Assembly: GCF_017873765.1 (NCBI RefSeq)
Contig: NZ_JAGGKP010000001.1
Span: forward strand, 868,001-932,000
Direction: 5' to 3'
DNA from: Paenibacillus sediminis
Lineage (GTDB): Bacteria; Bacillota; Bacilli; Paenibacillales; Paenibacillaceae
DNA length: 64,000 bases
Shown: in pieces, positions 1 through 7,915 of the stretch
How positions within the stretch are numbered: the first letter of the stretch is position 1
Layout: each line of letters starts with the position of its first letter
Notes under the pieces: model-generated
Databases searched by the model: none
Seen by the model: only the letters and a program-made list of their open reading frames with translations
Told to the model about the DNA's origin: nothing
Position numbers and translations under genes: made by a program

Positions 1-1
1 G

Positions 2-721
2 AAAATAGCGATCATATTCAGCCTAGTCTTATCTTTGTTAAGTGGATGCGGCAGTCCTGATGTAAAAGATACTTATCCGCTTGAATCAGTTAATAAAGAT
101 GGTAGTTCGACCTCTTACGTATACCGGGCGGCAAATAAGAACGTACCTGAAGTGGCGTCTGAACTCGCAAATCAAAAAGAACCAGAGCAAATATCCAAGC
201 AAGATTCAGACCGAATGTTTCTTGTATACAAGGATGAGATGATTAATGTACAGAAGGATCCTAAAAATCCAAATGATGCGTTAATCGAAGTCGATTCTAT
301 TCAATACGTTAAGAACAATTATGATTCGAGCTTTCTGCAAGGATATCTTACTGCGACACTAATCGGTCATTTATTTGATGGTCTAGGCAGTCTAGGGAAA
401 TATCGCGGCTACTCAAGCGCAGACGTATATAAACCTAAGACGCAGTACCATATTCCGACGGACAATGATAAGAAGCTTATTCCGCCAATGACGGTCGAAC
501 GTAAAGGATTGATCACGAGACGCGGGATGAACTCTGATTCATCATCAGACAGAGTTGGATCAGGCGGAAGTATTTTTAGTAAAGGGAATACAAGCAAAGG
601 AACGATAAGCCGAGATAAGGACAGCTCTAAATCGAGCATCTTTGGCTCACCTAAACGATCCTATTCAATTCCAAAGACGAAGTCGGGCTTTGGGAAAATA
701 TCTAGAAGAGGCCGAAGGTAG
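2..721 (+). CDS. DUF4247-like lipoprotein, 5' end outside window
   Basis: The reading frame is open from the first base of the window, so the start lies upstream. The visible N-terminus is the hydrophobic part of a lipoprotein signal peptide ending in a lipobox L-S-G-C at about bases 38-49, so the mature protein should be lipid-anchored outside the membrane. The middle (roughly 100-130 residues after the Cys) is ordered sequence with a VYRAANK-like stretch and a short Gly-rich YLTATLIGHLFDGLG segment. The last 70 residues are Ser/Gly/Lys-rich and end in a basic FGKISRRGRR tail. I recall this layout from the DUF4247 family of Bacillales lipoproteins, whose function is unknown; the family call is from memory of its pattern. 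A strong terminator follows directly. Confidence 0.6.
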   Translation, partial: KIAIIFSLVLSLLSGCGSPDVKDTYPLESVNKDGSSTSYVYRAANKNVPEVASELANQKEPEQISKQDSDRMFLVYKDEMINVQKDPKNPNDALIEVDSIQYVKNNYDSSFLQGYLTATLIGHLFDGLGSLGKYRGYSSADVYKPKTQYHIPTDNDKKLIPPMTVERKGLITRRGMNSDSSSDRVGSGGSIFSKGNTSKGTISRDKDSSKSSIFGSPKRSYSIPKTKSGFGKISRRGRR

Positions 722-734
722 TAGTAGAAGAGAG

Positions 735-762
735 CGCACGATCAAGTATCGTGCGTTTTTTT
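735..762 (+). terminator. Intrinsic terminator after the DUF4247-like gene
   Basis: Perfect 8-bp stem CGCACGAT / ATCGTGCG with a 5-base loop, followed by seven T. Confidence 0.9.
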
Positions 763-861
763 ATGATAAAATCTATATCACAAATTTTAGTTACATAGTT
801 AGAAAAATCATATAGAATACTTCCGTCATAGAAATCCACATCTCGTCACGACTATATCTAA

Positions 862-990
862 GGCTTCAATGAGCTTAAGACTAGAACAACTTACGATGCT
901 GATTATGGTACAATTACAATCAATAACTACTCATATGAGGAACAATATGATTATATTTATAATTGGCCATTTTTGGAGGAAAGACATTAG
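862..990 (+). pseudogene. Possible C-terminal remnant of an unknown gene
   Basis: A 42-codon open frame rich in Tyr and Asn (for example TTYDADYGTITINNYSYEEQ) ends in TAG immediately before the moeA start. It has no start codon with a ribosome site and sits in otherwise non-coding sequence. It reads like protein rather than random translation, so it may be the tail of a decayed gene. It also contains the moeA ribosome site (GGAGGAAAG). Confidence 0.25.
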
Positions 991-2268
991 ATGGAAAAGA
1001 ATTTAACAGGACCTTCTAAATTTAACCGAACTGCGGTGAGCGTATCTGAAGCGCAAGCTTTAATCGTCCCCTATATAAACAAGAGTTTAATTGAAACGAT
1101 CCCTCTGATTGAAGCACATGGACGGACGTTAGCAGAGGATGTAACCTCTCCGCATCCTTATCCTTTTTTTCGGAGATCCGTGATGGATGGATTCGCAATA
1201 CATAGTGATGATACATTAAGCTGCAGTAAGGATGAATCGGTATGGCTCGAAGTGGTCGATGAGATACCATGCGGATTTACATCATCGGTACCTGTTGGCA
1301 GAGGCCAAGCTGCACGCATTATGACAGGTGCACATGTACCTGATGAGACGGACGCTGTAGTGATGCTAGAAATGACAGAGAATAAAATTGAAGATGGTAG
1401 AACGTATATCCGATTACAACAAGTCGTAACGAGCGGAACAAACGTAACACCTATTGGGTTCGAGCTGGATGAAGGCGAACTCATCTTACAGGGAGGACGG
1501 CAAATATTAGCGGGGGAAATGTCAGTCTTAGCGACCTTCGGTATTCATCATGTGAATGTATATCGTCGTCCAACCGTTGCGATTTTCGCGACAGGAACAG
1601 AGCTGCTTGAACTTGAAGACCCGCTTCAGCCAGGTAAAATACGCAACAGTAACAGTTACATGCTCGCATCACAAGTGAGAGAAGCTGGCGGAGAGCCAAT
1701 TATGCTGGGCAGTATTATGGATGACTTGGCGTTAGCAAGGTTGAAGGTGGAAGAAGCTCTCGAGAAGTATGACCTTGTTGTGACAAGCGGCGGTGTCTCA
1801 GTAGGTGATTACGATATTATGGGGGATCTCGTTCGTCAAGACGATGTGACAATGCTGTTTAACAAAGTATCGATGCGCCCAGGGAGTGTCACTACAGCTG
1901 CAGTTAAAGGGGGCAAGCTGTTGTTTGCCTTATCTGGTAACCCAGGTGCGTGTTTTGTTGGATTCGAGCTGTTTGTAGGACCGGCTATTCGCAAGATGAT
2001 GGGTGTGAACAATCCATATTTGCCAGAATGGACTGCGGTTCTTGGAACGGATTATAACAGAAGGAATAGTTTTACCCGATTTGTCCGTGCTCGTTTAGAT
2101 ATTCGGGAAGGTATGCTGTATGCATTACCTGCGAATATTGATGAATCCGGCGTGATGGTTACGATTAAAGACAGTGACTGTCTCATCGTCATTCCACCAG
2201 AGACGGAGGGTATAAAGGCAGGGGAACAAGTTAAAATTATTAAACTGCAAGGAAATAGAATGTGGTAG
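991..2268 (+). CDS. moeA: Molybdopterin molybdenumtransferase MoeA
   Basis: MoeA inserts molybdate into adenylylated molybdopterin, the last step of molybdenum cofactor synthesis in the cytoplasm. The 425-residue length fits the family. Visible family motifs are SVMDGFA near residue 67, TGA-x-VP-x-x-x-DAVVMLE near 115, the TSGGVSVGDYD block of the MPT-binding fold near 265, and RPG...LFALSGNPGACFVGFELFV near 300-330. The ATG start has a GGAGGAAAG ribosome site 6-7 bases upstream. The gene stands alone between terminators. Other molybdenum genes (modA, modB and a likely molybdate regulator) lie 18 kb away in the same window, consistent with an active molybdenum pathway. No other cofactor synthesis gene is adjacent. 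Confidence 0.95.
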   Translation: MEKNLTGPSKFNRTAVSVSEAQALIVPYINKSLIETIPLIEAHGRTLAEDVTSPHPYPFFRRSVMDGFAIHSDDTLSCSKDESVWLEVVDEIPCGFTSSVPVGRGQAARIMTGAHVPDETDAVVMLEMTENKIEDGRTYIRLQQVVTSGTNVTPIGFELDEGELILQGGRQILAGEMSVLATFGIHHVNVYRRPTVAIFATGTELLELEDPLQPGKIRNSNSYMLASQVREAGGEPIMLGSIMDDLALARLKVEEALEKYDLVVTSGGVSVGDYDIMGDLVRQDDVTMLFNKVSMRPGSVTTAAVKGGKLLFALSGNPGACFVGFELFVGPAIRKMMGVNNPYLPEWTAVLGTDYNRRNSFTRFVRARLDIREGMLYALPANIDESGVMVTIKDSDCLIVIPPETEGIKAGEQVKIIKLQGNRMW

Positions 2269-2271
2269 GCG

Positions 2272-2315
2272 AAAGGGCAGAACTCGAAGTATCGGCTTCG
2301 GATTCTGCCCTTTTT
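2272..2315. terminator. Bidirectional terminator between moeA and xerS
   Basis: Stem AAAGGGCAGAA / TTCTGCCCTTT with T-runs on both strands. It serves moeA on the + strand and xerS on the - strand, whose genes converge here. Confidence 0.85.
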
Positions 2316-2327
2316 AAGGTATATAAC

Positions 2328-3407
2328 TTATTCAGCTCGTCGTTCAATCGCTTCGGACATCGTTTTATCGGTAAGATGCGCGTATACTTCCGTCGTTTCT
2401 GTTGAGGCATGACCAAGCTGTTCTTTTGTCTTATAAATATCGTTCTGTAAATAATAATCGGTAGCAAAAGAGTGTCGCAACTTATGAACGGTTAAGTAAG
2501 GCTTGCCAAAACGTTTGGCGTACTTAATAATCATCGCTTGAATGGCTCGTTTGGTCATCCGTTTGCCTTCCTTTTGTCCGTTAGGAACAGCCAGGAAGAG
2601 AGCCTTTTCCTTCTTAGGAGCATGATAGCGAGTTTGCCGTAAACTCAAATAATGAGTTAAATCATCTCTTGCCTGTTCCCGGAAATAAACGGGGGTTTTA
2701 AATGTCTCGTCGTTATTCCCCTTCCGGAACACATGCACCATTTTATTGCCTAAGTCTAAATCATCGATATTCAAATTAACAACTTCGGATACACGCAGTC
2801 CCGAGTTCAGAATGAGGCTGGCGATGCAGGCATCACGTTCCTTGTTCTGTTCATGGGCATAAAGGGCTTGCTTGTTGTTTGAAACGTCCTGCCCATAGCC
2901 TTCATGAATATAGTTGATGAAATCAATCAGCTCATCTTCCTCAAGAATTTTCCCCTTTAGTTTAGCCGCAGTATCTTTAGGCTTGTGTATACGTTTGATC
3001 TCGACCTTGGCCATAATATTCCGTTTAAGCAGCGGATAGAATTGATCGTCTTCTGCAATTTGACTTAAGTAATGGAACAAAGAGCGAAGGGACGATAGCT
3101 TACGGGAAACCGTAATGCGAGAATTCGTTCCTTCTGTCCGGGTCGTTAAATAGAGCCGATAGCTTACTACATTCTCCATATGGAGCACTTCTAATTCCTC
3201 TAGCGTAACTCCTTGGTTAGAGGTAGCTGCCGATAAACCTTCTGCCCGCAGCCAGTTGAAGAACTGCTCATAATCTCTCACATATTCTAGTAACGTAGAA
3301 GGGGAGAGGTCGGGCAATTTATAATCTATGAATTGCTGGACAAACCAAGGCATGCCCAGTACTTTCTCATCGAGCTTTTTGCGATCTAACACCTTCTGTA
3401 TATTCAC
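2328..3407 (-). CDS. xerS: Tyrosine recombinase XerS
   Basis: XerS is the single-subunit chromosome dimer resolvase of some Firmicutes, acting at a dif-type site. The protein has an N-terminal SAM-like DNA-binding domain (MPWFVQQFIDYK...SPSTLLEYVRDYE, about residues 20-60) and a C-terminal catalytic domain. That domain has the first Arg in [25 protein letters not shown] and the nucleophile Tyr in TTEVYAHLT. I place the start at a GTG (3407) rather than the upstream ATG of the longest frame, because AGGTGG lies about 9 bases before it and the 359-residue product then begins VNIQKVLDRKKLD, as XerS proteins do. A second, shorter Xer-type recombinase lies at 13.4 kb. No dif site was identified. 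Confidence 0.88.
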   Translation of the reverse strand: MNIQKVLDRKKLDEKVLGMPWFVQQFIDYKLPDLSPSTLLEYVRDYEQFFNWLRAEGLSAATSNQGVTLEELEVLHMENVVSYRLYLTTRTEGTNSRITVSRKLSSLRSLFHYLSQIAEDDQFYPLLKRNIMAKVEIKRIHKPKDTAAKLKGKILEEDELIDFINYIHEGYGQDVSNNKQALYAHEQNKERDACIASLILNSGLRVSEVVNLNIDDLDLGNKMVHVFRKGNNDETFKTPVYFREQARDDLTHYLSLRQTRYHAPKKEKALFLAVPNGQKEGKRMTKRAIQAMIIKYAKRFGKPYLTVHKLRHSFATDYYLQNDIYKTKEQLGHASTETTEVYAHLTDKTMSEAIERRAE

Positions 3408-3566
3408 TGAGCAACACCACCTGACATGATACATGGATTCATTCATATATTGTACCATATTCTTATCGATGAAGAAGCTAGATTTATAGTCATTGTTGGA
3501 TGATATAGATATTATTAACGGTATAAAATATTAATTGAATGAGTAAATTAAAACTCTATTTTTAGG

Positions 3567-4238
3567 TTACATAAAATCCGTTTTTTTCACTAAAAAGATA
3601 TAATCTGGTTCTCCTCGCTCTTGAGGTACAGTTAACACCTCTACATGACTGAAATCTTCTTGCAGCCTAGCTACAAACTCTGGTGAGGCAGTTGCGCTCC
3701 AGAATGTTAGACATCCTCCATCCGTCAAATGGCGAGCAGTGAGTAAAATGCCCTCATGACTGTACAGCGACGAATTTTGTTCATATACTTTCCAATCTGG
3801 GCCATTATCAATATCGAGACAGATCAGATCAAACTTCGTTTCGTTATGCTCTAACCAATCGATTAAATCTGCATTTACAATGTTTGCCTTTGGATGACGG
3901 GTAGCATGATTGGTGATGTGTGCGAGTACGGTATCGTTCCATTCAATAATTTTAGGCTCGATTTCAATAACCGTAACTTGTTCCACACGGGGATCTTGAG
4001 TGGCTTCTTGCAGCGAGTATCCAACACCTAACCCGCCGATTAGTACGTGTCTTGGATTTTGGACCGCCTGCAGCGCACTTCGAACGAGAAGTTTCTCAGA
4101 CTCTCCATTGTAAGTGGCCATCAGAAAAGTACCGTTGCTAATGACCTCATAGTTTGAACCGCGGCGCTGCAATTGAATTTCCCCACGTGTACTAACAGCG
4201 CGTTCAATGACAACAGCGGCTTCGTGGAAGTCATTCAT
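3567..4238 (-). CDS. Spermidine synthase-like methyltransferase-fold protein
   Basis: The 223-residue product has the Rossmann core of the polyamine synthase superfamily: VLIGGLGVGYSLQEA (nucleotide-binding glycine motif), VTVIEIEPKIIEWN (acidic residue at the end of strand 2), NADLIDWL, and FDLICLDIDNGPDW. It is shorter than SpeE and lacks the usual N-terminal beta domain and clear aminopropyl acceptor residues, so true spermidine synthase activity is doubtful; annotation as a 'spermine/spermidine synthase domain protein' is safest. The start is set at ATG 4238 with GAGGTGAT 6 bases upstream, not at the longer frame's ATG 45 bases earlier. It is divergent from ppaC. Confidence 0.65.
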   Translation of the reverse strand: MNDFHEAAVVIERAVSTRGEIQLQRRGSNYEVISNGTFLMATYNGESEKLLVRSALQAVQNPRHVLIGGLGVGYSLQEATQDPRVEQVTVIEIEPKIIEWNDTVLAHITNHATRHPKANIVNADLIDWLEHNETKFDLICLDIDNGPDWKVYEQNSSLYSHEGILLTARHLTDGGCLTFWSATASPEFVARLQEDFSHVEVLTVPQERGEPDYIFLVKKTDFM

Positions 4239-4432
4239 TTTTATCACCTCTAAATTTTTTTGTTCATACGTTTTTTGGCACATAGTTTAAGGCAAATATA
4301 GTGAACATATACTGAAAAGTCAAATCCCATTAAAAAACTATAAATTGTTGCGATTTCGCGCTATAATCTTGATTGTACATAGTAATTTAGGTTATACTTT
4401 ACTCGCCAAAAAAACGAATAAGGAGTTAGATG

Positions 4433-5365
4433 ATGGAAAAAGTACTTATTTTCGGACATAAAAACCCAGATACCGATACGATTTGTTCCGCTATTGCATA
4501 CGCTGAGTTGAAATCCAAATTAGGATGGAATGTTGAGCCTGTACGTTTAGGCAATGTGAACGGCGAAACTCAATATGCTTTAGATTATTTTAAAGTGGAA
4601 GCACCTCGCCTTGTTGAAACTGTAGCAAACGAAGTGAAGGACGTTATTCTGGTCGATCACAATGAACGTCAACAAAGTGCATCTGATATTGAGCAAGTTC
4701 GCGTCGTTGAAGTTATTGATCACCATCGTATTGCGAATTTTGAGACAAGCGGTCCTCTATACTACCGAGCTGAGCCAGTTGGCTGTACTGCGACGATTCT
4801 AAATAAAATGTACAAGGAGAATGGTATTCCGATCCGTAAAGAAATCGCAGGATTGATGTTGTCTGCAATCATTTCCGATTCATTGCTGTTCAAATCACCG
4901 ACTTGCACGGGGCAAGACATCGATGCAGCTCGCGAACTAGCTGAAATTGCTGGTGTAGATGCTGATAAATACGGCCTGGACATGTTGAAAGCCGGAGCTG
5001 ATTTGAGCGATAAATCAATTGCAGAGCTGATTTCCCTTGACTCTAAGGAATTCCAAATGGGCAGCTCCAAAGTTGAAATTGCACAAGTAAATGCTGTCGA
5101 TGTTAATGATGTTCTTACTCGTCAATCTGAACTAGAAGCGGCTCTTTCGGACATCATTGAGAAAAAAGGATTAGACTTGTTCGTCTTTGTTGTAACGGAT
5201 ATTTTAAATAACGATTCTGTGGCGATTGCATTAGGTCAAGCAGCGAATGCTGTTGAGAAGGCATACAACGTGAAACTAGAAAATAACAAAGCTGTTCTAA
5301 AAGGCGTCGTATCCCGTAAATCGCAAATTGTACCTGTGTTAACAGATATTTTCAATAAACAATAA
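4433..5365 (+). CDS. ppaC: Manganese-dependent inorganic pyrophosphatase (family II)
   Basis: Hydrolyses pyrophosphate to orthophosphate in the cytoplasm, driving biosynthetic reactions. It is a DHH-superfamily protein: [18 protein letters not shown] at the N-terminus carries the metal-binding His and Asp, VDHNE near residue 75, the DHH signature in [10 protein letters not shown] near 97, and the C-terminal substrate loop SRKSQIVP near 297. Length (310) is normal. Two ATGs are adjacent; the second (4433) is preferred because AAGGAG is then 7 bases away instead of 4. Monocistronic with its own terminator. Confidence 0.95.
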   Translation: MEKVLIFGHKNPDTDTICSAIAYAELKSKLGWNVEPVRLGNVNGETQYALDYFKVEAPRLVETVANEVKDVILVDHNERQQSASDIEQVRVVEVIDHHRIANFETSGPLYYRAEPVGCTATILNKMYKENGIPIRKEIAGLMLSAIISDSLLFKSPTCTGQDIDAARELAEIAGVDADKYGLDMLKAGADLSDKSIAELISLDSKEFQMGSSKVEIAQVNAVDVNDVLTRQSELEAALSDIIEKKGLDLFVFVVTDILNNDSVAIALGQAANAVEKAYNVKLENNKAVLKGVVSRKSQIVPVLTDIFNKQ

Positions 5366-5395
5366 ACGAGAAATCTCGAATACTCGGATATAAAA

Positions 5396-5438
5396 GAAGA
5401 AGGCTTGCTGGGCATTGACCTAGCGGCCTTCTTTTTTT
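5396..5438 (+). terminator. Terminator of ppaC
   Basis: GAAGGC / GCCTTC outer stem with an inner GCTGGG / CCTAGC stem, then a run of T. A-richness on the other arm may also let it serve the small - strand ORF beside it. Confidence 0.85.
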
Positions 5439-5452
5439 GAGAGCTTTAAAGG

Positions 5453-5623
5453 TCAGATGAGCGGATAATTCAGAACGTATTCAGGATTTGTGTAAAAGGG
5501 AGGTCTTGGTCCTATTCTGGGCATCGGCCACGTATAACGATTTGAATCATATAGCATCTGGACTTTTTCGCTCGAATAATTGACTAACAACAATATGACT
5601 CTTGGATTAAATTCATATAACAA
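5453..5623 (-). CDS. Small protein of unknown function, 56 residues
   Basis: A TTG-initiated frame (MLYEFNPRVILLL...) preceded by TAGGAGGCG about 8 bases upstream, an almost ideal ribosome site. The first third is hydrophobic, the middle has VQMLYDSNRYTWPMP and the end is Pro- and Tyr-rich. No family recognised. It fills most of the interval between the ppaC terminator and the SDR gene. It is not obviously a shadow frame, since nothing is encoded opposite it. Support is the ribosome site and amino-acid composition only. Confidence 0.45.
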   Translation of the reverse strand: MLYEFNPRVILLLVNYSSEKVQMLYDSNRYTWPMPRIGPRPPFYTNPEYVLNYPLI

Positions 5624-5777
5624 TGGGATCGCCTCCTAAACATATATTTACGCTTTACCTTATTCAATGGCTTATCACGTGAAGCAAGTACCTATAAAAA
5701 AAATGATGCAATTGAAACATGCACTGTATAGGCATTTGTTACATACGGTAAATAGAATAATGTATAGGAGGCGTCCC

Positions 5778-6758
5778 ATGAAGCAAGAAGATCAAATGGA
5801 TAACATGCAACAGTTGCAGCAAATGCAGCAATTGTTTGAATATAATCTAGTTACTCATCCGTATCCGATGTACCCCAATTACGGTAAAATAACGCGTTAC
5901 GAGGAAATTCCAATGAACTTGCCCGAACAGCGACAGCTGCGTCATCCTGGCGTGGAAGGGTTAATGGTTCCAAGACCGATCATTGAGAATCCGAATTACA
6001 GAGGGAGCGGAAAATTAGTCGGGAAGGTGGCATTAATCACTGGAGGTGACAGCGGTATTGGTGCTGCAGTAGCAATTGCGTTCGCTAAAGAGGGCGCTGA
6101 TATTGCCATTTCTTATTTAGACGAGCATGAAGACGCTCACCGGACTAAATCGAGAATTGAGCAGCTCGGACAACGTTGTATTTTAATGCCAGGAGACTTA
6201 CGCGATAAGAAGCAATGTATTGCTATTGTCGAAGAAACTGTGCAGACATTCGGTCGCCTCGATATTCTTTGTAATCACGTCGGTATTCAATTCCAACAAT
6301 TGAGTTTGCTCGATATTACGGATGAGCAGTTCGATGATACGTTTAAAGTAAACATCTATTCTCACTTTTACACGACAAGAGCCGCACTGCCTTATTTAAA
6401 ACCTGGTAGTTCCATCATCAATACTTCTTCTGTAGTAACTTATGTAGGCGAGAGGCAAATGATTGATTACACAGCTACGAAGGGTGCGAATGTGGGCTTC
6501 ACACGCGCTTTGGCAAAGAACGTTGTAAAGCAGGGGATAAGGGTAAACGCTGTTGCACCTGGACGAATTTGGACACCGCTTATTGCGGCGAGCTTTTCTT
6601 CAGATCAGGTTGCTGTGTACGGAGCCTCTAATCCAATGGAGAGGGTAGCACATCCATTTGAGCTTGCTCCAACCTATATCTACCTTGCTTCTGATGATTC
6701 ACGCTTCGTTACGGGTCAAGTTCTTCACGTGGACGGCGGAGAATCTACACATTCATAA
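5778..6758 (+). CDS. SDR-family oxidoreductase with long N-terminal extension
   Basis: A NAD(P)-dependent short-chain dehydrogenase. The Rossmann motif TGGDSGIG is near residue 95 of the 326-residue product. NHVG takes the place of NNAG. The catalytic Ser is in NTSSVV and the Tyr-x-x-x-Lys in YTATKGA, followed by PGRIWTPL. About 80 residues precede the fold: a Gln/Met-rich stretch (QQLQQMQQ) and a segment [13 protein letters not shown] typical of the YhdF/YhxC/GsiB-neighbour subgroup of Bacillus SDRs. The longer frame would start 111 bases earlier, but ATG 5778 has TAGGAGGCG 6 bases upstream and is preferred. Substrate unknown. Confidence 0.85.
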   Translation: MKQEDQMDNMQQLQQMQQLFEYNLVTHPYPMYPNYGKITRYEEIPMNLPEQRQLRHPGVEGLMVPRPIIENPNYRGSGKLVGKVALITGGDSGIGAAVAIAFAKEGADIAISYLDEHEDAHRTKSRIEQLGQRCILMPGDLRDKKQCIAIVEETVQTFGRLDILCNHVGIQFQQLSLLDITDEQFDDTFKVNIYSHFYTTRAALPYLKPGSSIINTSSVVTYVGERQMIDYTATKGANVGFTRALAKNVVKQGIRVNAVAPGRIWTPLIAASFSSDQVAVYGASNPMERVAHPFELAPTYIYLASDDSRFVTGQVLHVDGGESTHS

Positions 6759-6776
6759 CAATGATTAATGTAAAAA

Positions 6777-6813
6777 TATAAAAACAACCCATCAGCAATT
6801 GATGATGGGTTGT
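6777..6813 (-). terminator. Terminator of azoR
   Basis: Stem ACAACCCATCA / TGATGGGTTGT at 6784-6794 and 6803-6813. On the - strand it is followed by TTTTTATATTTTTA, so it chiefly terminates azoR; the + strand side has no T-run. Confidence 0.8.
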
Positions 6814-6830
6814 CCAATCATAACACAATA

Positions 6831-7457
6831 TTAGAAGCTTGCAGCAAGTTCTTTTACTTTGTTCAAGCCTTCTTCGATGATTTGTGCAGCTTTATCAGGG
6901 AATTGGTTGTGACCTTCGATAATAACTGTGCTCAAATCAGTGATACCAATTAGACCCATGTTGTTTTTTACAAATTTAACAGCCATTTCAGCTGAGCTCA
7001 TAGGACCTTCAGAGTATACGCCGCCGCTAGCATTTAGCAAAGCAACTTTTTTGCCTCCTGCTAAGCCGACAACGCCTTGTTCCGTATATTTAAATGTAAT
7101 ACCTGCTTGGTCCAGGTAGTCAATGTAAGTGTGAAGAACAGCTGGTACAGACATGTTCCAAAGTGGGAATGCAAATACCACTTTATCTGCAGCCATAAAT
7201 TGGTTCAAATATTTAGTAACCGTTGCTGCTGCTGCTTTTTCTTCAGTAGTTGCTTCAATGCCTTGACCTGCTTTCCACATACCGTTGATATGAGTAGCAT
7301 CGTAGTAAGGCAGGTTTTCTGCGAATAAATCAAGTTCAGTGATTTCATCCTGTGGATGAGTAGCTTTGTAGGTTTCCAAGAAAGTGTGATACATTTTCAC
7401 ACTGACAGATTGTTCAACATCGCGGTTGTTAGCTTTGATGAATAAAACTTTTGCCAT
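6831..7457 (-). CDS. azoR: FMN-dependent NADH-azoreductase
   Basis: A cytoplasmic flavodoxin-fold quinone/azo reductase that reduces quinones and azo dyes in two-electron steps, usually for protection from quinone or thiol stress. MAKVLFIKANNR opens the flavodoxin strand, PLWNMSVPAVLHTYIDY near residues 100-118 is the FMN-binding and dimer motif of the AzoR family, and LLNASGGVYS near 140 is the second FMN loop. Length (208) is normal. AAGGAG lies 9 bases before the ATG. The upstream A/T-rich region contains an imperfect palindrome that could be a regulator site. Confidence 0.92.
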   Translation of the reverse strand: MAKVLFIKANNRDVEQSVSVKMYHTFLETYKATHPQDEITELDLFAENLPYYDATHINGMWKAGQGIEATTEEKAAAATVTKYLNQFMAADKVVFAFPLWNMSVPAVLHTYIDYLDQAGITFKYTEQGVVGLAGGKKVALLNASGGVYSEGPMSSAEMAVKFVKNNMGLIGITDLSTVIIEGHNQFPDKAAQIIEEGLNKVKELAASF

Positions 7458-7508
7458 TATGTTAGTAGCTCCTTCTGCAGTAAAAATTATTATTAACTTA
7501 CGTAAATA

Positions 7509-7521
7509 TAGTATAGTACTA
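7509..7521 (-). promoter_or_regulatory. Candidate operator upstream of azoR
   Basis: TAGTATAGTACTA is an imperfect inverted repeat with TAGTA/TACTA half-sites, 52 bases before the azoR start in an A/T-rich promoter region. Azoreductases in Bacillus are often controlled by HxlR-type repressors with TACT/AGTA half-sites; the assignment here is inference. Confidence 0.3.
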
Positions 7522-7627
7522 AAATAAATTTGTCAACCACAATATATAAACTTAATATTATATTAAATTAAGATATTTAATAAGTTCATGATATAAATTT
7601 TCATCCCGGCTTTTTATTACATACTCA

Positions 7628-7720
7628 ATTGAACAAGATTATATGGAAATCGCCTCTATCGATCGTCTTGAACAAAACAAAGGCTATGGCAGTTTGTTAA
7701 TAAAAGAAGTGAACGGCTAG
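7628..7720 (+). pseudogene. GNAT acetyltransferase fragment
   Basis: An in-frame run IEQDYMEIASIDRLEQNKGYGSLLIKEVNG ends in TAG. The core (LEQNKGYGSLLI) is the acetyl-CoA pyrophosphate loop of GNAT N-acetyltransferases (Q/R-x-x-G-x-G/A pattern). No start, no upstream domain and no C-terminal strand follow, so only about 30 residues of the enzyme survive. Confidence 0.5.
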
Positions 7721-7868
7721 GGAGTTACATATAGTTCATATAAACATAGTAATTGAGGCACGAAAGGTCAAACCGCAAATTCCTCTTATCGGTAACTATG
7801 GAATACCTATTGAGCATGAGATTGAGTTAGAAATGAACCTATAATTAAAGATAAATAGACGATCAATA

Positions 7869-7901
7869 AAAAAGAGCTTGTTTCCTAAGCAAGCTCTTTT
7901 T
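7869..7901. terminator. Terminator after the S8 protease gene
   Basis: Stem AAAAGAGCTTG / CAAGCTCTTTT with T-runs on both sides, 15 bases past the stop of the - strand protease gene. Confidence 0.85.
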
Positions 7902-7915
7902 TATTGATGAATTAT

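Noticed and set aside
5667-5777. Upstream extension of the SDR gene
   Set aside because: The strong TAGGAGGCG site lies inside it and fits ATG 5778; the extension has no site of its own.
6928-7328. Open frames on the + strand inside azoR
   Set aside because: Shadows of a well-supported gene; no ribosome sites and no family sequence.
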